Assembly (NCBI RefSeq): GCF_001649575.2
Contig: NC_051430.1
Coordinates: 19,969,836-20,033,835, forward strand
Length of the DNA: 64,000 nucleotides
Source of the DNA: Kryptolebias marmoratus
Lineage: Eukaryota > Chordata > Actinopteri > Cyprinodontiformes > Rivulidae
Direction of reading: 5' to 3'
The translations under genes and the position numbers were made by a program. Positions 1-13,638 of the stretch are shown here, piece after piece. The notes beneath the pieces are model-generated. The model saw only the letters and a program-made list of their open reading frames with translations. It searched no databases and was not told where the DNA came from. Each line of letters begins with the position of its first letter. Positions within the stretch are counted from its first letter, which is position 1.

Positions 1-896
1 AATCATCAAAATTAAACGAAATAAACATTTGAAATATATGAGTTTGTATGTAATGTATGAATATAATATACAAGTTTCACTTTTTAAATGGAATTACTGA
101 AATCAATCTACTTTTTCATGATATTCTAATTTTATGACCAGCACCTGTATATATCATCTTGTTTTGCATTTGCAGAATGACTGACTGTAATGGAGTTTGG
201 TTTCACTGGATTACATAAATTAAGCTTGATGTCATGGTTCTCAAATGGAAAAAAAGTGGAATGCTCCCTCTGGGTTTATGCATTTTCATCATTTGAGAGA
301 ATAAAGGTATTCTTTTTTTAAGATTTGGTGTGAGGACACATCTAGCTTACTCATGTGCTTGAAATCAAACAATCATGCAGGAGTCCAATTGGTAATTCGG
401 GGACCTGATGGTATTTTAATGTACACATCTTGCTTGTAATCTTCATGATATATATTGTGTCACTGCCTGAGGCTTTCTCTGCAGAGAAACTAAACATAGC
501 AGACTAACATTGCGTCAGAAAACCAGGCATTGCAATAAATGTTCGGGGAAGTGTGATGGGTTTTTATATTACCCCCGATCATAGACTATGTATACTTCTC
601 AAAGACGGACTATTTGATTGGGTTTATGTAATTTTTCTGGACTGAATTTTTATTTCTCATGTGGAATAACCTGTAGACCCAGTGGAATGTGAACGCAGTG
701 TCTTATTGGTGCCACTCTGTACAGTCAATGTGAGACACAGCAGCAACTCCAATAGAGGCTGGGTTGACAATAGTAAGTTAGAAATTCGATTGTCTGTCAT
801 GTTTGAGACATGTACAATATTTAGTGTATTCCGTTAATCTCTCTCTGTTTCTCGATCTCTCCCTCCATCTCTCAGTCAGTCTTTAAGCAGCTGTCT

Positions 897-899
897 CTT

Positions 900-937
<38 letters not shown>

Positions 938-938
938 C
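897..938 (+). repeat. CT microsatellite
   Basis: Nearly uninterrupted CT dinucleotides, following a longer TCTC-rich stretch from about 838. Confidence 0.9.
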
Positions 939-2919
939 TTTTACATCTGTGTTGTTGGCAATTGCTTTGCTATTTTGCTTTATTGCTCTGTCTCCTTGTC
1001 TGTCTCTTGGTCACCTTGAGAGTCTGAGTGTCCATTAAGGCTTTCAACTTTCCTGATGGACCATGCTTTCAGAGCTTTCCTGAGTTTACGTTATTTTCAC
1101 CCTTGACTGGGTGCCCTCGCCCTAACATAAAAAAAACAAAAAAACAGCAGCAAATATGGACACAGTTTACAACACTGGGTTTCAAACTATAAAGGGTAAT
1201 TTTACCAGTTTGCCTTCCTCCACTTTCTGTGATTGAATGCTGCCTTGTGGTTTAGGTCAGAAAAAAGCTTTCACGATTGATTTCTTTTCTTCTGCTCATG
1301 TAAATCCTTGAATAACAATTGTTGACCCAGATACTAAGCTGTATCCTTCATAACATACAGTATGGTGTATGTCTTCTGTGGCCAAAAAGTGTGAACTGAT
1401 ATACATGCATACTTTTTTTTCTCCAAAATTGAATCTTTTGATGTTTTGAGAGCCTTTGTGAAGAACAGCATGTGAATACATCCACACAAAACAGATCAGG
1501 AACAATGAGAAGTGTGTGTGTGTGTGTGGTCCTGTCAGCTTCTCAAAGCCCCACCAGTAGATTGGTTTGTCATGTTGCTGACTGGGTACTTCAGTTTTTA
1601 TTCAGGGCAAAGCCCTTTTTCTCTTCAACACATAAACACAGCAGGTTTGTCTGTCTTTTGGCTCGGACTGTGGGGCTAGTTTTAGAATCGCCATTTGTCA
1701 AAGTCACTCATGAGTGTTAAAAAAGTTATGTGGAGGTTTTGTCTTTTTATGTTTTTGTCCTTCACTTGTCTTTTATTACACCCAGTTTGCCCAGTTTGTG
1801 TGTTCTTCTGTATGTTTGTCTTGATATAAGCTGTACAGCTTTTTTGCTTCACCTGTTAGTAGTAAATGTGAGGCTTTGGCAATATATTTATAGATTTGCA
1901 TTTAATGGTAATCATGATTGTTGAGATATTATAGGTAGAGAAACATTGTAACCATTTTGTATTTATGACACAACAATCAAATTTGTAAGAATTTTTTTGT
2001 TGTGTGTGTTTCAGTTTTAGGAAAATGTACCATGTCTATTTCTTATTTATTTTATTTTTTATTTTATTAAGTTTCCCCTTTGAGTCAGACAACCCTCAGC
2101 CTCCTTAAACAACAAACAAGAACACATTAAGAACTGGACGAGGTGGCAACTTGGACTACAGCATCTAAGTGTGTTTTATTTGTACTCAGAAGTTGTAATT
2201 TCTCAGTTCCAAGTAAAAAAACCAAACAAACTGGAATGTCACCCTAAGTTGGAATTCTGACATATAAAGTCAGAGGTTTCTCACTAGCCTCAACTTTGTT
2301 TGAGTTTGAGTTTGAATGCATAAAATATGTTTTTTTTCCAGTTTGCAACTGGACATGGTTTAGTTAGGTGTGATGTTATTCCCAGATCTGAGTTTGGACT
2401 TCCAAGGTAACCTAAAAGAGCCCCAGTTAATGCTTTTCAATTCACATTACTTATGTTTAAATAACAAAGCAACTTGGATATGTTTACAAAAACATGTACA
2501 TAGGTTTAGAAAAGTAAAACACATAACTGGAAAAACCATTGTTTGGCACTAGATGCAGCTCTCTCATGGCCTGCAAGTTTCTCTAAATTTGTCACTTTGT
2601 GTCAGACGCTGGCATGTAGTCACTTTCGGACAGAAAAGTATACATAGAGTTTGTAATTTTGTTTTCCAGGCACGTAAAATGGCTTTCAAATCATCAGGGC
2701 TCTGAGCTGTACAAAAAAAAATAAAAAGTTTTAATTAGTATAACAATAAAACTGTAAAATGAAGCTTGTTTTAGTAAGTCAACTGGCCTTATAATAAAAA
2801 GCTGCAATAACATTTTAAAGTTTATTGTTAACTGACCATGGACCATTAAAGGTGCATAAGACCAGGACTCATTTGTTTTTAATCAACACAATTTAAATGT
2901 CACTCCCCATTGTAGCCAA

Positions 2920-2945
2920 GTGTGTGTGTGTGTGTGTACGTGTGG
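2920..2945 (+). repeat. TG microsatellite
   Basis: About nine TG units, then interrupted TACGTGTGGG. Confidence 0.85.
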
Positions 2946-3689
2946 GTTTGTCTTTTTATATCAAAGGTGTTTCTTCACTTGCAAGAGTTCATTTTACCGT
3001 GCGTTACTATAGTTACTTTCATTACAGAGAACAAGTATGACCTTTCTGTAACTTTAAGTTTGTGACCCATCTTCCGTAAGAACAAGGATCTAACAGAGTT
3101 TTGTGTGTGTGTGGGCAAGTTTAACAATATAACAAAACGTTAAGAGCTGTGTGTATGATATAAGTTGGAGAAATTGATACTAGAACCAAAATTGACTGAT
3201 GCTTTAGTATAGACTTAAATAATCCCACTGTATTGCTTCTATATATGATTATGGTACTCTATAGGGCAATATTAATTCAGCTTTAATCATTGCTAGTGTT
3301 CCAACTGTGAGAACTGCGCAGAGATTTGTCAGAAGACTCATCAAGCAAATTAGTTTTAAATGAATTGAACGAAGAGAGTGAGAGAGCGACGTACTGAACG
3401 CAGACAGAAAAATGGATTACCACACTGCTGCACTAACAGCTCTTCAGTTAATACTTTAGAGTCAGTTGTGAGCAATGGGGACAGTGAGTCTGTATCATGC
3501 AGCTATCAGCCAGCTGCTCCCCAATTATACAAATGGAGCTCTGGACAGGTGGAGGACGGAGGGTTTTAAGTCTGCTTTCCACAGTTTGGCCTTCCTGACC
3601 ATTACAAAATGTATGTTCTGTAATTTTTATATTTCTTCAAAGGTAAGCAAAACTCTCTCTGCCCACCCAGCAGGAGAAGAGTTACTTGC

Positions 3690-3712
3690 CTGTGTGTGTG
3701 TGTGTGTGTGTT
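3690..3712 (+). repeat. TG microsatellite
   Basis: Uninterrupted TG units followed by TTTGTGCGGGTGG. Confidence 0.85.
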
Positions 3713-4109
3713 TGTGCGGGTGGTGAATTCATTTGTTGTTTCCAAAATTCATACGTGCATCCTAGATACATATCATTTGATTACATTTGCAGCCCACATA
3801 GACTTCACTCACCAATGGAAATATTCTTGTAGGTTTATTTTTGCATTTAAAGTCAATTATTATTATGATTTTGAGTTTGAGTACACCTTACAGTGTGTTC
3901 TCTGTGTCTGTATAAGAATTTGTGCGTGTGTTCATTTTGGCACATCTCTACGACTGTGCACAAACAACTCTCTGTGTAAACACCTCATTAGTGGTGGGGG
4001 TGGGGGCATCCACCCCTGTGCGTGAGTGTCTGAGTCTGTGTGTCTATGTATGTGTTGATTGATGGGGTCACAGCAGGGTGCCAGGCCTACTTACAACCTC
4101 CTGTCTCCC

Positions 4110-4660
4110 CGTTTGCCTCCACTCCTGCTCCTCCCTCCCCATCGCTTCTGTTCCATCCTCGTTTAATCTGGCAGCAGAGGCGAAGGAGAGCGGGAGCGCG
4201 AGTCACCAAGGGACACTGCTTGTCTTCAAAGGACACGCTCATGCCTCTTTTTCCCCTCCCTCGTCACCTTGTCTCTTTACTTTGCCCTCACTCTTCTCCC
4301 CTCCTTGCTCGCTCAGTTCCTCCACCCCGCAGTTTTGTCTTCACTTTAACTTTCTCCGCCTCCCTTGTCTCCCTCTCATACAATAGCAGTGATTCAAGGC
4401 ACAGTGTAATTTTTCTTTGTTTTGTGATCCCTGTGTTTTTTTTCTTCTATATTGGTACTTGTCAGGTCTGTGTTTTCCCCTCTGAATTTCAATCCTGTTT
4501 GGCAAATCCTACCTCATATACAGTCTGGTTCACTATTTGAAACACTTACGTATTGTTTTTCTTCTGTCTGGATATTCCTCACTGTTGTTTTGTACCCCTC
4601 CTCCTCTTCTACTTGTGTATTCTTTTTTTTTTCTTTTATCTTGACTTGTCAATTCTTGCG
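4110..4660 (+). repeat. long pyrimidine-rich tract
   Basis: The + strand is strongly C/T-rich (CTCCTCCCTCCC, TTTTTCCCCTCCCTC and similar). Overlapping long reading frames here are Ser/Leu/Pro-rich consequences of composition. Confidence 0.75.
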
Positions 4661-4952
4661 TTCCTAAACTCTGTCACACAGAATAAACAAAAGAATGTAA
4701 AAAGAAAAAAAGAAAACATTTGGATCTTTGAGCTTGAGGAAAGTTAGTGTGTTCAGAAACAAAGACTTAAAGAAACATGGAGACAAAGAGAAATATTGAA
4801 GAAAAATGCGAATACACTGATCCACTGAGAAACTACCTGCTTTTTTACTGAAAGGTTTGTATTTGCTACTGTATGTCTTATATATTATTATTTTATGCAA
4901 ACAGATGCCAGAAAAACAGGAAGTTCACTTTATTGTTTAGTACATTAGTAGT

Positions 4953-5218
4953 TTAAAGGGTTAATTCAGATCTTTTTAAGTGGGGTCTATGTACAATGAA
5001 TATCTTACCTGTTGGAGATAGCTCTTTGAAAGCCTTCAATTTGGAAAAATAGATCAGTTCTCACCAGCTTGATGAGCTAAACCAAAGTTGGTCAAGATCA
5101 ACGTGGACTGCTGCTGTCTTAAAAGAAAGAGCAACTCCAATCTCAAAATTTCTATTGGTTCATGCAAACTCAATTGTTTTACCCCACTGTCAAATTTGCA
5201 GAGAACTAACACTTTAGG
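4953..5218. mobile_element. foldback family A, copy A1 (one arm)
   Basis: Begins TTAAAGGGTTAATTCAGATC, then AGTGGGGTCTATG, ATATCTTACCTGTTGGAG, TTTGGAAAAATAG, GATGAGCTAA and CAACTCCAATCTCAAAA. These landmarks recur in the same order in copies A2-A6. Only one arm is seen. The TTAA at the outer edge suggests a DNA transposon family that inserts at TTAA; this is inference. Confidence 0.7.
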
Positions 5219-7784
5219 TTGTATGTGATCTGTTAGGTATGAATTTTATATACAAGTGTGTTCATTAGTTCACAAAACAAAATGAAAATGGTTCATGGAG
5301 TGGATTGTCTGTAGTGATTGACTGCCTAAAGACCACCGTCACAGCTGATGACACACACATATATACACACGGACACACACACCCTGAAAAACTACTAAAA
5401 CACTTGACCTTTCACCTCACCTCCTCCAGAGCCAAGCCATTTTATTGGCTCTCCGTCCTTTTTGCTTCGGCCAGTCCAAACAAACAGGCTCTTTGTTTAT
5501 GAACTCGGCCTTTGTTACTATGTCCATCTACTGCCGCCTGGTAAGGCGACTCAAGAGTGTGCATTTCTGTCATCTCGGTCTACACAAATCCGTTTGACTC
5601 TGTGTCTGTTTACGTTAGTATACTGACAAAGAGAAAGTGGATTTTGATTGTCTTCCTGTGCTAACGTTAAACAAAGGTTTAACTAAAAGTGAGCGGTGGC
5701 GTGACTGAATTACAGAGCGACATGAAATAACCACTGGCGGGAGGCGGTGGGTGGAGGGGTGACAGGTGGAACGTCAGGGTAAGAGTCAGACAGGCAGGCA
5801 GCAGTCAAACATCCAGTAAGGCAGAGACACTGGAGAGTAAACACAGTAAGAATGAGTATTTGTACAGCAGATTTACAATCAGATGGCCTTGAATAAACAG
5901 CCTTCTTATGCTGGAGTTGCAAGCAAAATAAGTAGATGAGAGTATATCTGAGAGAGCAGGAGGTTGTCACGAAAATGAACGTGAACTTTAATGAAAGACT
6001 AACACAGGCAAATCTGTAATTATAAAATTTCAAATTGTTTCTATGCAAACACATGAAGAGCACATTGGCAGAAAAGATACAATAGAAAAAAATTGTATTT
6101 TAATAAAATTATAATAATGTTTGCATTTGTACATTTGATCTCATCTTACCACTGTTCCTTTTGTGAAATTGCAGATTGTGATGAAAAACCTTCCTTCCGG
6201 GCATTTCTGTAGTCAACTTTTAGTATGCAAGTTTGCGTGAGAGAAGCATGTAAAATAATTATAACAAGTAAAATGTAATATGTTATACCTTTGTGTGTTT
6301 GTGTGCAAACGATGCCTGCATATGTGTGTGTGTGGCTGTGAAGAGAAAAGCTCCTCCTTGCATCCAACCCAACTAGCATATCTTCAGGTGATTATCCTGG
6401 GAAACTAATAACAATGGAGAAGGTAATTTGATGAATGATAGAAAATGAGCAAGGGGGTCTCTGTTATCTGGAGGATGAAAGAAAAGGGAGAGCTGAAATC
6501 TAAATATAGCCCTTTATTGTTAAGAGAACAATGTGGAAGCAGAGTGTAGATCAAGGCTGAATGGTCACAGTGGGACTTCATTCTAAATCAGGATGATTTT
6601 TATTTTTTAATTAAACAAGTAGAAAGGAAGCGTGCCAGGGAAATAATTTTATAGTTTTGGAAAAATTGACAACAAAACAATTAATTTAAAAGTAATTCAG
6701 ATCTACTTCATGTTTGTATTAGCTATAAAAAAGAAATAGTTTGTTTTCTGCATGCATTTTTATTTATTTTTTGGCAAATATTGACATTCAAAAACAATAT
6801 TAGTGAGCATGTTGCTCATGGAGGAGAAATACTTAAACCTTTACATTAATTTCCCATTCAAAAATAGGCTTTTTAAAATAGACTTTTTTTAACTGAGCCA
6901 CTCAGGGAAAAATAGCAACAGCATTGTTTCAGAGGCAAACAAAAATAAAGAAAGAAGTAACATTGATAAAGCAGAATCTCCACTCGATGTTCTTGTCAGT
7001 GTACAACCTAGCATTAGCACGGCAGCACTGCCAGCTGCTGCAGCAAGCTTAGAAGCTATAATTTCAAAAATCCCATGATTCATTGCTTTATTGTTCATGG
7101 AGCTGGGATTTACTGAATTGCTAATGTTTGTGCTTCTTTTATTAATTTAGATATATTAATTCAATTTAGAATGTCACTTTTCCATTCAAGAGATTAGTGA
7201 AATAGGCTTTTAAAATGAGATTGTTCAAATTGGACCCTTGGTTTTAGCCCTAGTGTGTCTCTGAAACATACACAGCTAAGATTCAGTATATTGCAGTTAG
7301 TTGATAGTCTCTTTCCCCTGTGCTTTGGCCTGCAAAGTGTTATCTCTATAAAGTTTTTGCTGTGAGGCAACAGTAGTAACCGCAAGCAATACATGTATCA
7401 CTTTTAGAAGTTTTTTTATTTGCTTTCACATTAAGATATGTTTTGGTACCGATTTCACAAATGCATGACATCAGAAACAGCTGCACAAGAAGCAGTGTAG
7501 GTACCTTTTAAAAGCTGATCCTGTCATTTGTTGAAAGAAGTAGCTGGGTTATTATTTGTAAAATGGACAGTAGATAATAATGGCACAGCTAGACATGACT
7601 CAGATCGGAAACAATACTGTATAAAACAGTTGTATTTTTTACACTAAATAAAAAAGGAAAGAAATCACCCATCTGTGCCAAAGACATGTTTTATTATTTT
7701 TTAGCTGTTCTCTAGTTTTATGATTGACTTTTTGCTCACAATTTGTGAGTTTAGATGAAAGGAGACTTGTTTAGCAATTACAAA

Positions 7785-7819
7785 TACAAATAAATAGATA
7801 AATAAATAAATAAATAAAT
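7785..7819 (+). repeat. AAAT tetranucleotide microsatellite
   Basis: Repeated AAAT units with one GATA interruption. Confidence 0.85.
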
Positions 7820-8009
7820 CCTGCTATATCTTTTGTCAAATAGACAATGTGCTTTTTGCTCATCACAAGTCATTTGTTTATTTAATTATTCTTCAATCAA
7901 ATCAGTCAGCAAATTCACACTCTAAAATGTCAGCTGTGCAGGGAATACCTTACAGATGGTCAATAAGGCTTTAATTTATCGCTCAAAGATAATTTCATGC
8001 TCACAGAAG

Positions 8010-8235
8010 CCCATTGGTTATATTAATACAACTATTAAGGCACTGGGCTATGAACCTAATATTACTCAGCCTCAGAGGGAATGGAAGAAGCAAAGTGAAG
8101 AGAGTAGCATGACCAGGGCTATCTCTCCTTGTTAAATGAGAGTTTAAACTGTTAATCATCTTGGTTAGCTTCCCTCTCCAAAGAGGTTCAGCATTTTAAT
8201 GGCTAATAATCATCTGAACCACAGTGTCCACAAGC
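8010..8235. promoter_or_regulatory. candidate conserved non-coding element
   Basis: CCATTGGTTATATTAATACA, GTTAATCATCTTGGTTAGC and TTTTAATGGCTAATAATCAT give a dense cluster of homeodomain-type cores in repeat-free DNA. It overlaps the start of a 131-codon open frame that is probably chance. Confidence 0.22.
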
Positions 8236-9470
8236 ACAGGTATTTCAGCTTCAGCTGTTTGTTTTTGTGGGCTTTGCTGCACATTAATGAGAACATAAAC
8301 TGTTCCACTGCTGTTCTTGACTTCAGACTGTATGCTAAATTCAAACCTGCTTGTGTTGAGACAAACAAATGCATGGAAGAAAATGACTCTTGCTTATGTC
8401 TAACTACTGGAAAATTACTCTCAAAACACAGTTTTGTTGATTGTGGTTACCGTTGTTTGACGAAAGAATACTTTATCACGTTAGATAAACAGAAGACAGT
8501 GGTGCCCTTTTTAAAACCATATGTGGTGCGTCCATATGTGGCTACAACGCCAGTCTTGGATGGCACAAAAAAAGATGATGCAGAGTTAAATTAAACATAA
8601 AAAGGAGGGAAAGCAAAAGAATGGAGGACAGAAAAAGAAGAAGGAGCACAAAAGGCTTTATCAAAGATTCAGAAAGATCCTGATGAAAAGAATTGTGGGA
8701 GGAACAGAGGGGAACAATGATAAATGATGAAAGCCCTGATGATCAATGAGTCATCTCCTACTGCACATAATGGCAGCTATCACTCTTTTGACTTGTTCAT
8801 CTGTTATTTTTTTCTTCCTCTCTGCTGCATTTGGCCCTGTTTTCAGTGTCTAAATGCAGACACCATGTGGAAATGTGCTGAGTGACAACTGCTTTGGAAA
8901 AACCTGTGGCCTTTTTTTTGCCTGTTCCTATTGTTAATATGGCTTTTAAAGGAATTTTTAGCAGATAATACCCGTATCTGCACATACTTCTACATTTTCA
9001 TGCTGCTTTTTGGGGTCTGAAATTGGGCTTTAGCAAATAAAAAAAAATCCAAGATTGGGAGCTTTTCATCACAGTGGTGATGAGTTGGACTTTGAAGTAC
9101 TGTAGATTATATTTTTATGTTTTATAGTTTTTTTTCAAACCAAAACTCTAAGCTTTTCAAACTGCTTATGTAATACGCTGATTTCTGTTGGAAACTTGGT
9201 GAAAATATATAACAGATCATTTTGGACCTAAACCACATCATGTCTGTTTACTTAAAATTAATCTGTAACAACTGATGCTGTGTCAGTTTCTTGAAAGGGC
9301 TTCATTTAATAGTGGAGCATTTAAAACACTATCGTCTTGTGACTTCGATTTGAGGCCAAAGGGTAGGAGCAACTCCAGGAAATGGGGTTTGGCCAAAGTA
9401 TGGATGTGTGGTGTTGAAAGTCTCTGAGTGAGGGTCAACTGACTTTCAATAAAAATGAAAGAAACAGGCA

Positions 9471-9472
<2 letters not shown>

Positions 9473-9514
<42 letters not shown>
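9473..9514 (+). repeat. TG microsatellite
   Basis: Longest TG run of the window, ending in TATGTGTG. It creates a Thr-His run in a minus-strand reading frame, which is therefore not a gene. Confidence 0.93.
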
Positions 9515-10293
9515 CCCTGACCTGTGACAGAGAGAACAAAGTTACAGCAACAGGGGGTCTTCCTTACTATTACAAAGCCATGCACCTGGCTTCCATTACA
9601 CATCAATTTGCTCGCACCCACAAAGTCCCACAGTCTCAAAGACAGCCAAACTGTCTGTCTGTCTCTCTCAGCTCTTTGTGCAGTGTAGTGTGCAGTTGAA
9701 ACCATCAGGCGCCATAATGGAAGCACTTTCCCGCTGGCTTTTAGGCATTGTTGACCACTTACGGATACACACATACACCAAAGATGCACCCTCACAAATG
9801 ATCTGACTGAGGCAGCCACGTATGCACACACTGCTTGAGCCTTACATCCAAACTTTTACCAAATTACAGGCCTTTTTTAACTATTCATAACTATTTATTG
9901 AGTGGGACTGAATGGCTTTGTTTTTCCAATTACAAAACACACACACACACAAACAGATGGGAAGACTAATCATTGTTTGGATTTCAGCTTTCTTGTGCAG
10001 TCTTGGCAGAAAGCTTCAGTCAGGGACACACATATGGGCATGTGTCTGTAATGTCCAGACATTGTGCAGGGAAATAATAAAACAAGTTACATTATAACCT
10101 GTTCATCATTAACTGTAGTCATTTGGCCTAATGAATAAAATTGTTTCCATTCAGCTGGATATAAAATGGCCGAATAACAACAGTCACATCACTTTCCTGA
10201 CATTGCCCAGGATTTCAGGCTGATTCTTGCTATTTTGGAGTGCACAACTTACAGAATTCTCCTCAGTGTTTACTAAGCAGCTATTAACACTAT

Positions 10294-10885
10294 AAGGTTA
10301 GCTTGGATTTTTTGAACTGGGTTTCTGTGGAAAGATTATGAACAATTAATATCTTACCTCACCTCAGTTTAGAGAAAGAGGGCTTAATTGTGACCAGATT
10401 GATAAACTAACAGCTAATTCAAGCAGGACAATTCCAAAGTGGACTGCAGTCAACTTAAAACAACTTTAATCTAAAAAAAAAAAATCATACTGATTGATGC
10501 AAATGCTTTTTTTTTTAAGCTTTAGGAAGTGGCTCAGGCTGCACTGGAAGTACTACAGCTAGCTGCTGTTGCAACTATTTGTGCTTGCAAATAGTTATAG
10601 AATTCTTTGCAAATAACCATATAATGCACAATTGCCTGCAATGTAACGATTTACAAAGTGGCATTCATATAAACTGCTATGAAACTTTTGAGATTGGAGT
10701 TGATTTAAGATTGCAGCAATCCGTCTTCTTTTCTTGACCCTGCTTGGAATAGTCATTAGCTGGTCTGAATTAAACTCTGTTTCTTCAAACTGTGGTCATT
10801 CAAAGAGCAATCTAAGACAGGTAGGATAGTAAATGTTCATAACCTTTTCTTGGAACCACACTTCAAAGCATTTGAACTTATTCTT
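10294..10885. mobile_element. foldback family A, copy A2 (both arms)
   Basis: Both arms are present. The left arm has TTTTTTGAACTGGGTTTCTG, then TATGAACAATTAATATCTTACC. The right arm carries the reverse complement order GGTAGGATAGTAAATGTTCATA, then AACCACACTTCAAAGCATTTG. Inner landmarks (AACTTTAATCT on the left, TTTTGAGATTGGAGTTGATT on the right) are also inverted. The copy is about 590 bp with no coding capacity: a decayed MITE-type foldback element. Confidence 0.75.
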
Positions 10886-11394
10886 TATTGTACTGCATTT
10901 AACTACCACAGTTATATTAAAATAATAATGGTATAAATTAGCAGAATTTTAAGGATAGATTTGTGGATATATAGTTTGTTTATATGTTTGAGATAGACCC
11001 GAACAATGAGCAAAGAGAGCCCAGCAATCGAGGATCTGCTTCCATATGTTTAGGAATATCTTAAGTAGATGTTACCAACAGGAGATGTTGACACAGGCCC
11101 TTGACCCTCTGCTAACTACACACAGAAAACACATGCTCTCATATAGTGGCAGCAACTCCCAAGATTCCTCACAGATCAGTTACATATGTATACATATATG
11201 TACATATGTGTGCGTGTGCGAAGGAAAAATACCTGTTTGAGAATGTATCTCTGTCAAAAGGGTGCATTCATTCTGCACTGACTGCTCTAAGCTCAGCCTG
11301 CTGGATCCTGTCAAAGATTGGACTGCACTCTGAAACACACACGCTTAAACACACTTGTGGAGAAACCCACATGGGGCGCACGGGGGCACTTTCT

Positions 11395-11605
11395 GATTGG
11401 GCTTAATTAACATAGGAACAACAAAAGACCTTTCAGGTTTCTTGTTTAGCTGTCATTTGATGCATAGCTCATTAACTCCCACAGGAAGTCGTTAAAGGCA
11501 AAAATCCATCCTCATAGGTCAACAGCAGCTGAAAAGGTTCCCAAAACCAGGAAGTAATCAGGCGCTGATTATCAACACGATGCCAAGTCTGATTAGCCTT
11601 GTTTG
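11395..11605. promoter_or_regulatory. candidate conserved non-coding element
   Basis: GGGCTTAATTAACATAGG, AACAACAAAAGACC (SOX-like), CATTTGATGCATAGCTCATT and AATCAGGCGCTGATTATC occur in about 200 bp of non-repetitive sequence. Confidence 0.28.
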
Positions 11606-13277
11606 AAACTTTTGTTAAACTTTGAAACAATTTTGAATATTTAATTTTAGACTCTGTATGCTCAAATTTTGAACAGCCCTAGTCAAAACAGTTGTGGAGT
11701 TGTAACTTTCCTTTGTGTGAAGGTGGAAAACAGTTCTTTTGGAAGTCAGTGTCTGATTTGTCTTTAGTTATTGACTTGAGCTTGGACTTATTTTTGTTTT
11801 TTCACAAAGGCTTATGTTCTTATGAGCAGTTTATACATCTTTGATAATTATATGACACCAGGGCAAACTAAAAGCCCCTGCATAATCGGAATTGAACAGT
11901 TCAGTGTAAAGTCATAGTGTTTTCTATAAGCTCTGGTTTTCTTGCTTGTTAATCTTTTTTCGTAACTTACTGTCATTCAAAATAAAAAAAAGCCCACTAA
12001 CAAATAGCTCTTGGACATTATTATATGTTTCAACTTTTTTGAATCTGGTGATAAACAAGTATCAAAGTAAACAGACTGTGTGGGAAAAAAAAACTCATCT
12101 GCATTTTAATGATAGTTTCTAATACACAGCAGTATAATGCACCATGGCCTATAAACTAAGTACCCATGCAGAAGTTATAAGTGCTCACACTCCATTATAT
12201 GCTCCTATTTTTCACTGCTTTGATCGGACCAAACAAGCACTGGGTTGTTAAAATTTCTAGACTGTAGAGGCCCATGAAGATAGTAATGATAAGACACCCA
12301 CAAAACCCACACGCACACACACATACAGAAGCACGAGGCAATGATAAGGCGTAATTTACAAGACTTTCTGAACACATGTAAGCTAGGCCCGAATTGATAA
12401 GCAGTGCTATCCTGGGGGAGATGTAAATAGTGCCAAGCTACACAAAGAGCCACAAGAAGTTTCAGAAGTGCAGATTACGATTTGAACAGAGTTGTGAGAG
12501 TGAGGAGAAACAAACTGGGACAAAAGAGGGTCTGAAAGCCAGCGCTAAGAGAAGGCATGCTGAGTGGGAAAGGGCACAATGACATTAAGTGTGAAATATT
12601 TTGAAGAGATGGAAACGCAACTAAAAATTCCAGAGATGCGAGGAAATGCAGTGACTAAAACTTCTCAGTCCACTGTGAGTGTTTGGTGGGAATTTAGAGC
12701 TAATTTGTCTCACATGATACACAGACACACAAAAAAATGTTTTTGTGTCCCTCCATCCATCCCCTCCAATTGAATTTCTATCTACCACTTTGCTTTGAAC
12801 ACTTGTTTTTTTGTTTCTGCTCACCATAATTTTTTTTCAAACTCTTGTCTCGTGCTCAGACAAGCAGAAACAGAGAGACACACAACTGCACGCACATGTG
12901 TCTCAGTTTTGACACAAGCCAGACAGAGCAATTATAGTCTATTCGGGTGCCCCTGTGTCTCATCACCCCTGATTGGTTCAAACAAGACGACCCTCACTGG
13001 GTCGGTTCTCATCATAGTGAATATAAAGCAGTGAATGCATTTAGCCTTTCTGCTTCCAGCTGATGCCTGTAAATGTATCTATAGTGGATTTCCATTTTTG
13101 GTCCATTTTATTGCTGGCTTCTTCTACAGCGTTTGGTAAATCCTGCCTAACTAATGTCCCTGGAGATGCCGTGATGTAAAATGAACCTGCACTGATTACC
13201 TCGTCACAGCTGAATGTGACAAGGTACTCAATGATTAAAAAGGTTGTGGTGAATATAGTGTTTAGTAAGCTAATAAA

Positions 13278-13368
13278 ATGCTGTTTTGTTTCTCCTTGTT
13301 CTTCTCTTGCTCGGACTGGTTCCTGCTTTGCATCACCATGCCACCCCTTCTGCTGAAATCCTCCTCAG
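13278..13368 (+). other. candidate recursive splice point or alternative phase-1 first exon
   Basis: A long pyrimidine-rich run (from about 13285) ends in CCTCCTCAG|GTAAGG, an acceptor fused directly to a donor at 13368/13369. This is the form of a ratchet-type recursive splice site, known from very long introns of vertebrate neuronal genes. The same segment also has an ATG at 13278 (A at -3, in-frame stop at 13266) that stays open for 30 codons to the donor. It reads MLFCFSLFFSC, then SDWFLLCITMPPLLLKSSS. It ends in phase 1 with G, so splicing to 44095 would give GTG (Val) then RDDDD. It is hydrophobic but has an Asp in its core and no basic N-terminus, and it does not resemble the known UNC5C signal peptide. 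All of this could be chance; similar AG|GTAAG junctions occur at 3642, 40398 and 42979. Confidence 0.3.
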
Positions 13369-13638
13369 GTAAGGACGTTCTCTTTAATAAAAGCTGATGT
13401 GACACATCCAATCTCGAAACAATAACAGAGTTTCACTTTGCAACTGAATGCACAAATCTTCAACAGAGATCAATTTTATGCAGAAATTTAGCCACACTGT
13501 CATAGGCCAAATATTTTGAATAAAACTGCAGAACATTTAAAGTACTGATGAATGCAGTACAACATCTACTAAGACATTATTTTGAGGTGCAGTTTTAGTA
13601 CAGACAAATATCAGATGAGACACATCCAAACTTTTATC

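Noticed and set aside
4040..4540. 166-codon open frame on the + strand
   Set aside because: Ser/Pro/Leu-rich translation of a pyrimidine tract; overlapping frames are equally open.
9283..9831. 182-codon open frame on the minus strand
   Set aside because: It reads through the TG microsatellite as a Thr-His run and has no recognisable domain; caused by repeat composition.
11180..11215. Alternating ATATGTATAC-type near-palindrome
   Set aside because: Simple alternating purine-pyrimidine repeat with imperfect symmetry; expected in AT-rich introns.
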